Part shown: positions 10,161 to 18,812 of the stretch, in pieces
Layout: every line of letters begins with the position of its first letter
Position numbering within the stretch: the stretch's first letter is position 1
NCBI GenBank assembly: GCA_028716965.1
Contig: JAQUOV010000011.1
Span: 1-47,130 of the forward strand
Direction of reading: 5' to 3'
Source: Candidatus Omnitrophota bacterium
GTDB taxonomy: Bacteria > Omnitrophota > Gorgyraeia > Gygaellales > Profunditerraquicolaceae
Length of the DNA: 47,130 nucleotides
Made by a program: the position numbers and the translations under genes
The notes under the pieces: model-generated
What the model was told of the DNA's origin: nothing
What the model saw: the letters and a program-made list of their open reading frames with translations, nothing else
Database searches by the model: none

Positions 10161-10908
10161 GCCAAAGCTGGCTTTCTTTGATTTTACTGATTGCGAAGGC
10201 TGCCAGCTGCAGTTTGCCAATATGGGAGAGACTTTATTAGAGCTGTTAGATCTGGTAGATATTGTCAGCTTCCGTGAAATTATGTCTGAGAGCGCAGAGG
10301 ATTATGATATCGCTTTTATCGAAGGCAGCATTACTACGGATAATGATGTCCTGCGTGTTAAGAAGATAAGAGAGAAGGCCAAGATTTTAGTGGCGTTGGG
10401 TTCATGCGCGGCTATCGGCGGGGTAAACGGGGTTAAAAACCGTTCTTCTCTGGATGCGGCCAAGGCAATAGTCTACGGAGATAAAGGGAGGGCAATCAAT
10501 AGCATTAAGGCTATGCCGGTGAAAGAGGTAGTGCACGTAGATTATACGATCAACGGCTGCCCGGTTTATCTGCCCGAAGTTGTCAGCGTAGTAAAATGTC
10601 TGCTGATGGGCAAGCCTTATATTGTGCCTGATTACCCGGTTTGCGTAGAGTGTAAAATGAACGAAAATGTCTGCCGGTACGAAAAGGACCAGGAGTGCAT
10701 GGGGACAGTGACCAGGGCAGGATGCAATTCCTGGTGTATTAATAACGGGAACCGCTGTTATGGTTGCCGCGGGCTGCTTGATAATCCGGCAGCGGAGGCG
10801 CAAAAAGATATTTTGAATAAATACGGCCTGAAGATTGAAGATGTCTTAAAACATTTTACCTTATATAATGATTCCATGGGGGAGAAATATGACCAAGAAT
10901 TTAAATAA
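10144..10908 (+). CDS. [NiFe] hydrogenase small (delta) subunit
   Basis: This is the small subunit that relays electrons from the [NiFe] site. The 254 residues open with DFTDCEGCQLQ (proximal cluster CxxC), followed by GSCAAIGG and INGCP. The C-terminal cysteine-rich region (CVECKMNENVC, CMGTVTRAGC, CYGCRG) suits the medial and distal clusters. There is no twin-arginine signal, so it is a cytosolic enzyme, as expected for group 3. AAAGGAGAA precedes the ATG. It overlaps the large-subunit gene by 20 bp. Confidence 0.93.
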   Translation: MKKQSKPKLAFFDFTDCEGCQLQFANMGETLLELLDLVDIVSFREIMSESAEDYDIAFIEGSITTDNDVLRVKKIREKAKILVALGSCAAIGGVNGVKNRSSLDAAKAIVYGDKGRAINSIKAMPVKEVVHVDYTINGCPVYLPEVVSVVKCLLMGKPYIVPDYPVCVECKMNENVCRYEKDQECMGTVTRAGCNSWCINNGNRCYGCRGLLDNPAAEAQKDILNKYGLKIEDVLKHFTLYNDSMGEKYDQEFK

Positions 10909-12238
10909 AATAGATTCTCAAAATGTAAAAGTTGACGTGCATTACCTGACCAGGGTAGAGGGGCACGGTAATATTGTAGTTGATGTAAAAGAGGGAAAAT
11001 TGACCAAGTGTGAATTTCAGGTAATCGAATCTCCGCGTTTTTTTGAGTCAATGCTGGTAGGCAGGTCTATCTGGGAAGCACAGCATCTGACCAGCCGTAT
11101 CTGCGGTATTTGCGCCTGCGGGCATACTTTAGCAAGTATCAAGGCAGCAGAAGATGCTTTGGGCGTAAAACCTTCGGATGAAGTGGTGATGCTTAGAAAA
11201 TTACTGCTGAACACCGAAATGCTGGATAGCCATATTTTACACATCTATATTTTGGTTGCCCCGGATTTATTGGGAGTAAAAAGTATTGTCCCTTTGATCA
11301 AGACGCACCGTCCGGTAATTGAGATGGCTTTGCGGATGAAGCGGATGAGCGATTACGGCGGGGAGGTATTAGCCGGCAGGCATATCCATCCTATAAGTTA
11401 TGTTATCGGCGGCCTTACTCAAGCTCCGTCCCGCGAAGGGCTGGAGAAGCTGCATGGTTTAATGCTGGAGGCGCGTAAAGACGGCGAGGAAACGGTAAAG
11501 ATCATTAAGACGTTAAAATTTCCGGAGTTCCAAAGGCCGACACAATATATGTCGCTTTCCTGCGAAGAAGAATATGCCATGTATGACGGAGATTTGATGG
11601 TCAATGGCTCAAAGAGCAAGGTAGCGGATTACCGCAATCTTTTTATGGAGTCAGTGGTTGATTATTCTCGGGCCAAGATATCCAGGATCAACGGGAAATC
11701 TTATGCCGTTGGCGCGCTTTCGCGCTTTAACAATAATTTTGATAAGCTGCATAAGAAGGCAAAGGCAGTAGCAAAAGAAATAGGCCTGAAGGCCCCTTGC
11801 CATAATCCTTACCTTAATACAGCTGCCCAGCTTGTAGAATGGGTACATTGCCTGGAAGAGTCAATTACAATCCTGGAGAAGATCTTAAAAGACGGTTTAA
11901 ACGAAGAAAAGATTGTCGTATCCTCCTGGCCCAAAAGGAGCGAAGCCGGCAAGGCAAAATATAAACCGAATACAGGCATAGGCTGCGTGGAGGTCCCAAG
12001 GGGCACTCTTTTCCATGAGTATACCATAGATGACTCCGCGCATATTACTGCAGCCAACTGCGTAATCCCTACAAACCAGAATATGGGGAATTTGGAAGAT
12101 GATATGCGTAAGATAGTACCGGAGTTGTTGGGGAAGAAGACCCAGGAGGAGATTACCCTTGACCTTGAAATGCTGGCGCGTTCCTATGATCCTTGCATAT
12201 CTTGCGCCACGCATCTTTTGGACGTAAGCTTTGTTTAA
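10889..12238 (+). CDS. [NiFe] hydrogenase large (alpha) subunit, group 3b type
   Basis: This is the catalytic subunit holding the Ni-Fe(CN)2CO site, for H2 oxidation or NAD(P)H-driven H2 or sulfide formation. I start at 10889 (449 residues), where GGGGGAG lies 4 nt upstream; an in-frame ATG 7 codons earlier lacks a good site. The L1 motif reads RICGICACGH and the C-terminal motif DPCISCATH, so all four metal-binding cysteines are present. Seven residues (LLDVSFV) follow the final His, a short tail for the adjacent protease to remove. Confidence 0.95.
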   Translation: MTKNLNKIDSQNVKVDVHYLTRVEGHGNIVVDVKEGKLTKCEFQVIESPRFFESMLVGRSIWEAQHLTSRICGICACGHTLASIKAAEDALGVKPSDEVVMLRKLLLNTEMLDSHILHIYILVAPDLLGVKSIVPLIKTHRPVIEMALRMKRMSDYGGEVLAGRHIHPISYVIGGLTQAPSREGLEKLHGLMLEARKDGEETVKIIKTLKFPEFQRPTQYMSLSCEEEYAMYDGDLMVNGSKSKVADYRNLFMESVVDYSRAKISRINGKSYAVGALSRFNNNFDKLHKKAKAVAKEIGLKAPCHNPYLNTAAQLVEWVHCLEESITILEKILKDGLNEEKIVVSSWPKRSEAGKAKYKPNTGIGCVEVPRGTLFHEYTIDDSAHITAANCVIPTNQNMGNLEDDMRKIVPELLGKKTQEEITLDLEMLARSYDPCISCATHLLDVSFV

Positions 12239-12722
12239 GAAAATAGCGGTTATTGGTTTAGGCAATAGTTTAAGGAGGGATGACGGAATAGGGGTAATTA
12301 TTCTGGGATCCCTCCTTAATAATTATAAAGATAACCTGTCTGAAAATCCTAAAGACCAGATAATAGACTGTCTTAATTTTGGTGTTGCGAGCTTTGACCT
12401 TATGCACCGCCTGCAGGATTATGATGCGGCCTTGTTGATAGACGGTGTCGCTGCCGGTCTTTCTCCGGGGGAATTAAGGATATTCAAGCTGGAGGAGATA
12501 GCTGCATATAAAGAAGAAGGAATAGTTTCTTCTCATGAATTGAATCTCAAAGATATCTTTAGGTTAACGCGTAACCTGGGGATAAAGACAGAAATTTATA
12601 TTGCCGGTATACAGGTGCAGGATGTAGGTTTTGGCGAATCCTTGAGCCGGCCGCTCCAGGAGAGTTTAGGGCGGATAACAGAGCAGATTGCACAGTTTAT
12701 CCGGGAAAGGTTGTCCAAATAG
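12231..12722 (+). CDS. Hydrogenase maturation protease (HycI/HyaD family)
   Basis: This is the nickel-dependent endopeptidase that trims the C-terminus of the large subunit after Ni insertion. The 163 residues open with IAVIGLGNSLRRDDGIGV, the GxGN-x4-DDG family signature with the metal-binding Asp. A second metal site is expected in YDAALLIDGV and a His in SSHELNL (His-Glu-Leu). The predicted start is a TTG overlapping the end of the large subunit gene by 8 bp. It is followed 1 nt later by the fusion gene. Confidence 0.9.
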   Translation: MFKKIAVIGLGNSLRRDDGIGVIILGSLLNNYKDNLSENPKDQIIDCLNFGVASFDLMHRLQDYDAALLIDGVAAGLSPGELRIFKLEEIAAYKEEGIVSSHELNLKDIFRLTRNLGIKTEIYIAGIQVQDVGFGESLSRPLQESLGRITEQIAQFIRERLSK

Positions 12723-12723
12723 G

Positions 12724-14025
12724 ATGTGTTACGCTATACCGGGGAAGATAGAGAAGATAGAGAAGAACACCGTAACCGTCGATTATTTCGGCGAGAAACG
12801 TAAAGCGCTTAATGAGCTGACAGAGATTAACGTCGGGGATTATATTTACGCGCAGGGCGGTTTTGTGGTAAGTAAGGTATCTTCTTCGGAAGCAGAAAGC
12901 ATCCTTGCTTTATGGAAAGAGACATTTTTTCATCTGCAGGAGGTAGATTTACGGCTTTCCCGCCTTAACCTGGGAGATAATAACGCGGATAAAAGACTGC
13001 TGGAGATATTGGATAAGGCCAGCCAATCCAAAGAGCTTGGCCGGGACGAACTATTATATTTGTTGGAGTTAAAAGATCCGGCAGGCCTTGAGCTATTCTT
13101 CAAAACGGCAAACTTCCTGCGCCAGAAATATCACAAAAATTCCTGTTGTGTGCACGGGATAATTGAGATATCCAACTATTGCCTGCGGGCCTGCCGGTAT
13201 TGCGGGATATCATCCCATAATAAAGAACTGCAGCGTTACCGTATGACAAAGAAAGAAATCCTGGAGAGCGCTCAGGTTGCTGTTCAGGATTATGGTTTTA
13301 AATCCCTGGTGCTGCAAAGCGGGGAAGACCCCGGATACAGCGCTGATGAGTTAGCGGATATAATTAAGGAGATAAAAGAACGATTCCCCGCGTTGATTTT
13401 TGTAAGCTTCGGGGAGATCGGTATAGAGGGCTTGCAAAAACTTTACAAGGCCGGCGCACGCGGCCTGCTTATGCGTTTTGAGAGTTCAAACCCCAGGATT
13501 TATGAAGAGGTGCATCCCGGGCAGAAGCTGGAAAGCAGGCTTATACATCTGCAGCAAGCCTATAAAATGGGTTACATGATTATCACCGGCGGGTTGATCG
13601 GCATGCCCGGACAGACCAGCCGGGACATATTAAATGATATATTTCTGGCAAAAGAGTTACATGCGGAGATGTTCAGTTTCGGGCCTTTTATCCCGCACCC
13701 AAACACCCCTTTTGCGGTATTACCGTCTGCGCAGGTAGAGGAGGTAATTAAGGTTTTAGCCGTTGCCAGGGTAATTGATAATGCCCAGGCTAAAATACTG
13801 GTAACTACCGCCCTTGAAACCTTAAGCAGGGAGGCGGCAAAAAAAGGGCTGCTTGCCGGCGCAAATTCGCTTATGCTTAATGTCACCCCTTTGGCCTACC
13901 GGAAATTTTATTCTATTTATCCTAACCGGGCGCATCAATCCGAAGATATTGCTGTTCAGATTGAAGCTACTATTTCACTCTTGCGTTCCTTAGGCCGCGC
14001 TCCCACCGACCTCGAAACCATTTAG
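12724..14025 (+). CDS. hypC/hydE: HypC-HydE fusion: [NiFe] chaperone domain joined to a HydE-like radical SAM enzyme
   Basis: Residues 1-66 are a HypC/HupF domain beginning MCYAIPGKI, with the essential Cys2. This fixes the start at 12724 (433 residues), because the longer frame would bury Cys2. The histidine of the HypC VHxGFA segment is Gln44 here (YAQGGF). After a linker, residues from about 95 onward match HydE: radical SAM Cys153, 157 and 160 in CLRACRYC, LQRYRM, SLVLQSGEDP and GGLIGMPGQT. The HydE GADRYLL segment reads GARGLLM. It ends the [NiFe] operon; a separate complete hydE lies at 23593. I infer a role in building or delivering the Fe(CO)(CN)2 unit or its CO. There is no frame disruption at the junction. 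Confidence 0.88.
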   Translation: MCYAIPGKIEKIEKNTVTVDYFGEKRKALNELTEINVGDYIYAQGGFVVSKVSSSEAESILALWKETFFHLQEVDLRLSRLNLGDNNADKRLLEILDKASQSKELGRDELLYLLELKDPAGLELFFKTANFLRQKYHKNSCCVHGIIEISNYCLRACRYCGISSHNKELQRYRMTKKEILESAQVAVQDYGFKSLVLQSGEDPGYSADELADIIKEIKERFPALIFVSFGEIGIEGLQKLYKAGARGLLMRFESSNPRIYEEVHPGQKLESRLIHLQQAYKMGYMIITGGLIGMPGQTSRDILNDIFLAKELHAEMFSFGPFIPHPNTPFAVLPSAQVEEVIKVLAVARVIDNAQAKILVTTALETLSREAAKKGLLAGANSLMLNVTPLAYRKFYSIYPNRAHQSEDIAVQIEATISLLRSLGRAPTDLETI

Positions 14026-14032
14026 ACTACTT

Positions 14033-14109
14033 AGGGACGTTTCTAAAGCTAAAGGGAGAAGTGTCCCCTATATGGGGACACTTCTCCGATTGGGCTGAGA
14101 AACGTCCCT
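14033..14109. repeat. REP-like nested palindrome
   Basis: The inner arms GGAGAAGTGTCCCC (14055-14068) and GGGGACACTTCTCC (14074-14087) are a perfect 14-bp stem around TATAT. The outer arms AGGGACGTTTCT (14033-14044) and AGAAACGTCCCT (14098-14109) are a perfect 12-bp stem. The right half recurs, with few changes, at 24630-24666 in the end of hydE. It resembles REP-type palindromes linked to RAYT transposases; none is present in the window. It lies between the [NiFe] and [FeFe] operons. Confidence 0.8.
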
Positions 14110-14112
14110 ATT

Positions 14113-14130
14113 TTGTGAAATGAGTAACAA
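14113..14130. promoter_or_regulatory. Predicted Rex operator 1
   Basis: TTGTGAAATGAGTAACAA matches the 18-bp Rex consensus TTGTGAANNNNTTCACAA perfectly in the left half and at 5 of 7 positions in the right half. It ends 5 bp before the -35 box of the rex promoter. Confidence 0.6.
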
Positions 14131-14135
14131 AAAAC

Positions 14136-14163
14136 TTGACATATTCTTATAATATGTTATCTT
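14136..14163 (+). promoter_or_regulatory. Promoter of the rex-[FeFe] hydrogenase operon
   Basis: TTGACA (14136-14141) and TATCTT (14158-14163) are 16 bp apart, lying between two Rex operator-like sites. The predicted transcript would start near 14170, only about 27 nt before the rex ATG. Confidence 0.6.
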
Positions 14164-14174
14164 TATATTAGTTA

Positions 14175-14192
14175 TTGTGAAATATAGTACAA
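14175..14192. promoter_or_regulatory. Predicted Rex operator 2
   Basis: TTGTGAAATATAGTACAA has a perfect left half of the Rex consensus and a 4-5 of 7 right half. It lies just downstream of the predicted start site and 4 bp before the rex ATG, the usual place for an autoregulatory repressor site. Confidence 0.65.
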
Positions 14193-14196
14193 TATT

Positions 14197-14829
14197 ATGA
14201 TTACCAATAAGAGTTGTATAATCAGGCTTTCCCGTTACAAGAACTCCTTATACAGGTTGCGCGCATTAGGGTTTGTAAAGGTTTTTTCCGATAATTTAGC
14301 TGACGCCATAGGGGTATTGCCTTCTCAGGTAAGGAAAGATTTTTCTTTATTCGGGATATCCGGGAATAAGCGCGGCGGCTACCAGGTGGATACACTAATA
14401 GAGAAATTAAATACCATTCTTGGCAAAGAACAGGTACAGGAGGTTATTGTAGCCGGCCTGGGAAATATCGGCAATGCGCTTATGAAATACAAGGGGTTTG
14501 AAAAAGAAGGTATAAAGATCTGTGCCTGTTTTGATATTGATTCTGCTAAGTACCATCGTGATGCGGCTATCCCCGTGCTGCCCTTGGAGGAGATGAAAGA
14601 TTTCGTAAGAAATAAACGCATAAAAATAGGGGTAATTGCCGTACCGGATATCGCGGCGCAATCTGTGCTGGATATGATGCTTGCCTGCGGCATAAAAGGG
14701 GTGTTGAATTTTGCGCCGCTCAGATTGAGGGCTCCGGATGATATTGTGGTCAATAACGTTAATTTGGAGCTTGAGTTGGAGAACGTAATTTATTTTGTAA
14801 ATACGCAGGGGAAGACCAAGTCCGGATAA
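14197..14829 (+). CDS. rex: Redox-sensing transcriptional repressor Rex
   Basis: Rex binds DNA when NAD+ dominates and lets go when NADH rises, thereby inducing fermentative and hydrogenase genes. The 210-residue protein has the N-terminal winged helix (RLRALGFVKVFSDNLADAIGVLPSQVRKDFSLFG) and a Rossmann domain with VAGLGNIGNAL, ending in a C-terminal swapping helix. Two Rex-like operators flank its promoter, so it probably controls itself and the downstream hydrogenase genes. Its stop codon directly abuts the kinase start. No good ribosome site precedes the ATG. Confidence 0.95.
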   Translation: MITNKSCIIRLSRYKNSLYRLRALGFVKVFSDNLADAIGVLPSQVRKDFSLFGISGNKRGGYQVDTLIEKLNTILGKEQVQEVIVAGLGNIGNALMKYKGFEKEGIKICACFDIDSAKYHRDAAIPVLPLEEMKDFVRNKRIKIGVIAVPDIAAQSVLDMMLACGIKGVLNFAPLRLRAPDDIVVNNVNLELELENVIYFVNTQGKTKSG

Positions 14830-16623
14830 ATGCGCACACAAAGCCTGAAAACAAAAATACTCATCTTGTCTTTTGTTAGTATTCTTATCTTTTCCGTGGC
14901 CGTTTTATCCCTGGGCGCGCATATTATTAAGAACGATATCATCGCGCGGGCACAAAAGCAGGTTAAAAATGACCTCTTTATCGCCCACTCCATTTATTAC
15001 GGCGAGATCGAAACGATAAAAACAGCTTTTAATATTATCCCTCTTACCGCAGACCTGGTAAAGGTGAAGCAGAACCTGGGGCTGGATTATTTATATGTTG
15101 TAGAGCGTAAGGATATGCCTAAGGTCGCAAGCGAAATTGTGCGCAGGGCGTTTGAAGGGCAACCTACCGGCGGCATCAGGATTATTAAAAAACAGGAATT
15201 ATTGGAGATGGGGGAGGATATATATAAGAAGGCGGAAATAGAGGTACTTCCTACCCCCAAAAGTCATCACAGTAACCTGAAGATATTGGATAAAGTCATG
15301 GCTATCGGTTATGCTATGCCTGTTTTTGATGAGCGGAAAGAAGTAAAACAGGTTATTTACGGGGGTAAAGTTATTAACCGGAATTTTGCGCTTGTAGATA
15401 AGATACGTAATCTTGTGTTTGAAGACAAATTCTATAATTCCAAGCCCCTGGGGACGGTAACGATATTCCTGGATGATATTCGCGTAGCTACTAATGTGTT
15501 GGATAGCCATGGTCAGCGGGCAATTGGTACGGTAGTTTCAGATATCGTATATAAAAAGGTAGTTGAAGAAGGCAATACCTGGTTAGACAGGGCCTTTGTG
15601 GTTACGGACTGGTATTTGACCGGCTATGAACCGATCAAGAATATCAAGGGGCAGGTTGTCGGGATCCTCTACGTGGGGGTCCTGGAGAAGCCCTTTATGG
15701 ACATGGAAAAACGCATATTCCTGGGGTTTCTGGTAATCGTAGGGCTGGTAGCGGTCTTAGCAGCGATCTCGTCTTATATTCTGGCTTATTCCATCTCGCA
15801 GCCCGTAACCGGCATGCTTGAAGCAACCGGGAAGATATCCAGCGGAGACTTGGGTTTCAGGGTGAAGACCGAAACCGGCATAAGGGAATTAAACCATCTG
15901 GCTGAGGCTTTTAATGTGATGGCAGTAAAACTTAAGGAGCGCCAGGAAAGTTACATGGATTTAATAAGCTTTGTTGCCCATGAATTAAAAGGCATACTTT
16001 CTTCAACCATCCTTAACGCTTATTCGGTACGTGACGGGTTCTTGGGGATGATCAACTTCAAACAGAGCAAGGCGATGGATTCAGTGGCGCGCAACCTGGA
16101 TTATCTGGATGCTACGGTAAGAAACTTTTTGAATTTAAGCAGGATTGAAAAAGATGAAATGGCGCTTAATAAGACAGATTTGTTGGTCAGAGAAGATATC
16201 TTTGATGTAGCAGTGGATGCTTTTTTAAAACAAGCAAATGATAAGCAGATCCAGGTAATAAATGATATCCAGCCGGATCTGAAGATAATGGCCGACCTTA
16301 ATTTGCTTCAGGTAGCAGCGAATAACCTTGTGGGAAATGCCGTTAAATATGCCAATTTCGGAGGGAAGGTAGTCTTGAGTTCGGCTAAAGTCAATGATCG
16401 CCTTGAGATCGAAATATACAATGACGGCAGGCCGATAAGAGAAGATGAAAAGGGCAAATTGTTTAAGAAGTTTTCCCGCCTTGATCCTCATTCCGGCGCA
16501 AAGATACAGGGGACAGGGTTAGGTTTGTTCATTACGCGCCAGATAATCGAAAAACACAAAGGTAAAATCTGGGTTGAGGCAAGGGGAAACGGGAATTCCT
16601 TTAAGGTAGAGTTTATAATTTAA
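14830..16623 (+). CDS. Membrane sensor histidine kinase with extracytoplasmic sensor and HAMP domain
   Basis: The 597-residue protein has a membrane helix at about 9-31, an extracytoplasmic domain of about 250 residues that looks Cache-like (LYVVERKDMPK ... YEPIKNIKGQVVGILYVGVLEKP), and a second helix at about 297-322. A HAMP segment (to about 375), a dimerisation/phosphoacceptor helix with His384 in AHELKG, and an ATPase domain (NNLVGNAVKYA, GTGLGLFITRQI) follow. The H-box lacks the usual proline. It sits between rex and the hydrogenase genes, with a single-domain response regulator further down the same operon. The signal sensed is unknown. Confidence 0.9.
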   Translation: MRTQSLKTKILILSFVSILIFSVAVLSLGAHIIKNDIIARAQKQVKNDLFIAHSIYYGEIETIKTAFNIIPLTADLVKVKQNLGLDYLYVVERKDMPKVASEIVRRAFEGQPTGGIRIIKKQELLEMGEDIYKKAEIEVLPTPKSHHSNLKILDKVMAIGYAMPVFDERKEVKQVIYGGKVINRNFALVDKIRNLVFEDKFYNSKPLGTVTIFLDDIRVATNVLDSHGQRAIGTVVSDIVYKKVVEEGNTWLDRAFVVTDWYLTGYEPIKNIKGQVVGILYVGVLEKPFMDMEKRIFLGFLVIVGLVAVLAAISSYILAYSISQPVTGMLEATGKISSGDLGFRVKTETGIRELNHLAEAFNVMAVKLKERQESYMDLISFVAHELKGILSSTILNAYSVRDGFLGMINFKQSKAMDSVARNLDYLDATVRNFLNLSRIEKDEMALNKTDLLVREDIFDVAVDAFLKQANDKQIQVINDIQPDLKIMADLNLLQVAANNLVGNAVKYANFGGKVVLSSAKVNDRLEIEIYNDGRPIREDEKGKLFKKFSRLDPHSGAKIQGTGLGLFITRQIIEKHKGKIWVEARGNGNSFKVEFII

Positions 16624-16635
16624 AAAGGGGGAGAA

Positions 16636-16992
16636 GTGTCTACGCCATTAGAGATTATCAGGAAAAAAAGAGCAGAGGCAATAAACAGGATTATCAGCAA
16701 AGGCTACCTTTCTTCTAAGCGTGTTTACGTAGGTATGGCTACCTGTGAGATTGCCGCCGGCTCAATTGAAGTAATGGAGGTTTTTCAGGAGGCAATCCGG
16801 TCGGGATTAAGCGATGTGTATTTAAGCCAGAAGGGTTGCGCCGGCAGGTGCAATCTGGAGCCGACTGTTGAGGTAGTGGAGGAGGGCAAGATCCCTTTGA
16901 AGTACGGGTTGGTTACTAAAGAGAAGGCGAAGGCGATCATTGAGAGGCATCTGAAAAAAGGGGAAGTGATCAAAGAGTGGTTAATTAAGTGA
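16636..16992 (+). CDS. hndB: Thioredoxin-like [2Fe-2S] ferredoxin, HndB-like hydrogenase subunit
   Basis: This small electron-transfer subunit accompanies NAD(P)-linked [FeFe] hydrogenases of the Hnd type. The 118 residues carry Cys37 in GMATCEIAAGS and Cys68/Cys72 in KGCAGRCNLEP, which is the HndB cysteine pattern. The start is GTG with a GGGGGAG ribosome site. With HydB, HydA and HydC downstream it suggests a four-subunit HndABCD-like complex. Confidence 0.85.
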   Translation: MSTPLEIIRKKRAEAINRIISKGYLSSKRVYVGMATCEIAAGSIEVMEVFQEAIRSGLSDVYLSQKGCAGRCNLEPTVEVVEEGKIPLKYGLVTKEKAKAIIERHLKKGEVIKEWLIK

Positions 16993-17015
16993 TTAGCGGA
17001 TAAGGAGATTATCGA

Positions 17016-18806
17016 ATGCCGGCAAGATTCAATATTACATTATGTGACGGGCCTTCATGTATACATAAAAGGTCTAAAGAGATTGTCTTAAGGATTGAAG
17101 AGGAGCTCAAAAAACACGCTTTAACCGATAAGGTCGGTATTAACTTATCCGGTTGTTTAGGGATGTGTGATAAAGGGCCGGTGATGATTATTAACCCCGG
17201 CTATGCTATTTACGGCTCTTTTACGGAAGAAGATGTGCCTGAGATCATACAGCAGCATATCCTGAAAAAGAAACCGGTAGTCCGTTTTATTGTTGATGAA
17301 GACCACCTTTATAACCGTTTTTTCCGGGTCTTTGGTGATGTGAATTTTTTCGGTAAGCAAATGCGCATTGCTTTACGTAATTGCGGAATTATTGACCCGG
17401 AGAATATCGATGACTACATTTCTTTGCGTGGTTACGAGGCATTGGCCAGGGTGCTTACGGATATGTCCCCGGCAAAAGTTATAGCTGAGATTAAGAAGTC
17501 CGGTTTGCGCGGCAGGGGCGGGGCGGGGTTTCCTACCGGTATCAAGTGGGAGCTTACCGCTAAAGAGAAAAGCGATGAGAAATATGTTATCTGTAACGCC
17601 GATGAAGGCGACCCTGGAGCGTTTATGGACAGAAGCGCTATTGAAGGTGACCCGCACACAATCGTCGAAGGCATGGTAATCGCCGGTTTTGCCATCGGCG
17701 CCAGTAGAGGAATTGTTTATATCCGCGCGGAGTATCCTTTAGCCGTAAAAAGGATCAAGAAGGCTATAGCAGAAGCCAGGGAATCCGGTTTCCTGGGGGA
17801 GAATATTTTAGGTTCCGGCTTTAATTTTGAGATAGAGGTACGCCTTGGCGCAGGAGCTTTTGTCTGCGGCGAGGAGACAGCGCTTATGCTTTCTATTGAA
17901 GGGCATCGCGGAATGCCCAGGCCCAGGCCGCCGTTTCCTTCTGTATCCGGGCTATTTGGCAAGCCTACCTTGATTAACAATGTTGAAACCTGGGCGAACA
18001 TCCCCGTAATTATCCTTGACGGCGCCAGTTGGTTTAGTTCTTTAGGCACGGAGAAGAGCAAGGGGACTAAGGTTTTTGCTTTGGCCGGTAAAGTAAAAAA
18101 TACCGGTTTGGTAGAGGTGCCCATGGGTACTACCCTGCGCCAGATTATCTATGATATAGGAGGCGGTATCCCCGGGGATAAGCAATTTAAAGCAGTGCAG
18201 ACCGGCGGGCCTTCCGGAGGGTGCCTGTCCGAGGAATATCTGGATACAAAGATCGATTATGAATCACTGGCTAAGGCCGGCTCGATTATGGGTTCAGGGG
18301 GGATGATTGTTATTGATGAAGATTCGTGTATGGTAAATATCGCCAAGTTTTTCCTGGAGTTTACCCAGAATGAATCCTGCGGCAAATGCACCCCTTGCCG
18401 GGAAGGGACCAAGCGCATGCTGGAAATATTGATCCGTATTACTGAGGGTAAGGGTACGGAAAAGGATATCGATAAACTTCAGCGCCTGGGTAATATGATA
18501 AAAAAAGCCTCTTTATGTGGATTGGGCCAGTCAGCGCCTAACCCTGTTTTAAGTACGATCAAGAATTTCCGCGCGGAATACGAGGAGCATGTACACAACA
18601 AGAGGTGCCGGGCAGGGGTTTGTCAGCATCTGCTTGTTTATGAGGTTACGGATAAATGTGTCGGCTGCGCAGCCTGCAAAAAGGCCTGCCCCGCAGATGC
18701 GGTATCCGGAAGCCCAAAAGCAAAACATCACATTGATATAAACAAGTGTATTAAGTGCGGTGTTTGTTTCAAAGTTTGCAAGTTCAACGCCATAAGAAAA
18801 TCTTAA
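17016..18806 (+). CDS. hydB: NuoF-like NAD-binding subunit of [FeFe] hydrogenase (HydB/HndC)
   Basis: This is the flavin subunit that binds FMN and NAD(H); in HydABC enzymes it is the site proposed for electron bifurcation. The 596 residues contain an N-terminal thioredoxin-like [2Fe-2S] domain (Cys10, 15, 47, 51), the NuoF core with GRGGAGFPTGIKW and CGEETALMLSIEG, the N3-type cluster (Cys455, 458, 461 plus the Cys of SLCGLGQ), and a C-terminal two-[4Fe-4S] ferredoxin (from Cys548 and from Cys578). This is the domain order of HydB and HndC. Confidence 0.95.
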   Translation: MPARFNITLCDGPSCIHKRSKEIVLRIEEELKKHALTDKVGINLSGCLGMCDKGPVMIINPGYAIYGSFTEEDVPEIIQQHILKKKPVVRFIVDEDHLYNRFFRVFGDVNFFGKQMRIALRNCGIIDPENIDDYISLRGYEALARVLTDMSPAKVIAEIKKSGLRGRGGAGFPTGIKWELTAKEKSDEKYVICNADEGDPGAFMDRSAIEGDPHTIVEGMVIAGFAIGASRGIVYIRAEYPLAVKRIKKAIAEARESGFLGENILGSGFNFEIEVRLGAGAFVCGEETALMLSIEGHRGMPRPRPPFPSVSGLFGKPTLINNVETWANIPVIILDGASWFSSLGTEKSKGTKVFALAGKVKNTGLVEVPMGTTLRQIIYDIGGGIPGDKQFKAVQTGGPSGGCLSEEYLDTKIDYESLAKAGSIMGSGGMIVIDEDSCMVNIAKFFLEFTQNESCGKCTPCREGTKRMLEILIRITEGKGTEKDIDKLQRLGNMIKKASLCGLGQSAPNPVLSTIKNFRAEYEEHVHNKRCRAGVCQHLLVYEVTDKCVGCAACKKACPADAVSGSPKAKHHIDINKCIKCGVCFKVCKFNAIRKS

Positions 18807-18812
18807 GATTCA

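Noticed and set aside
10402..10803. Long - strand open frame opposite the [NiFe] small subunit
   Set aside because: The + strand frame carries the conserved cluster cysteines; the antisense frame has no recognisable domain.
14088..14116. Intrinsic terminator formed by the REP-like palindrome
   Set aside because: The stem is strong but the bases after it (ATTTTG) do not form a real T-run.
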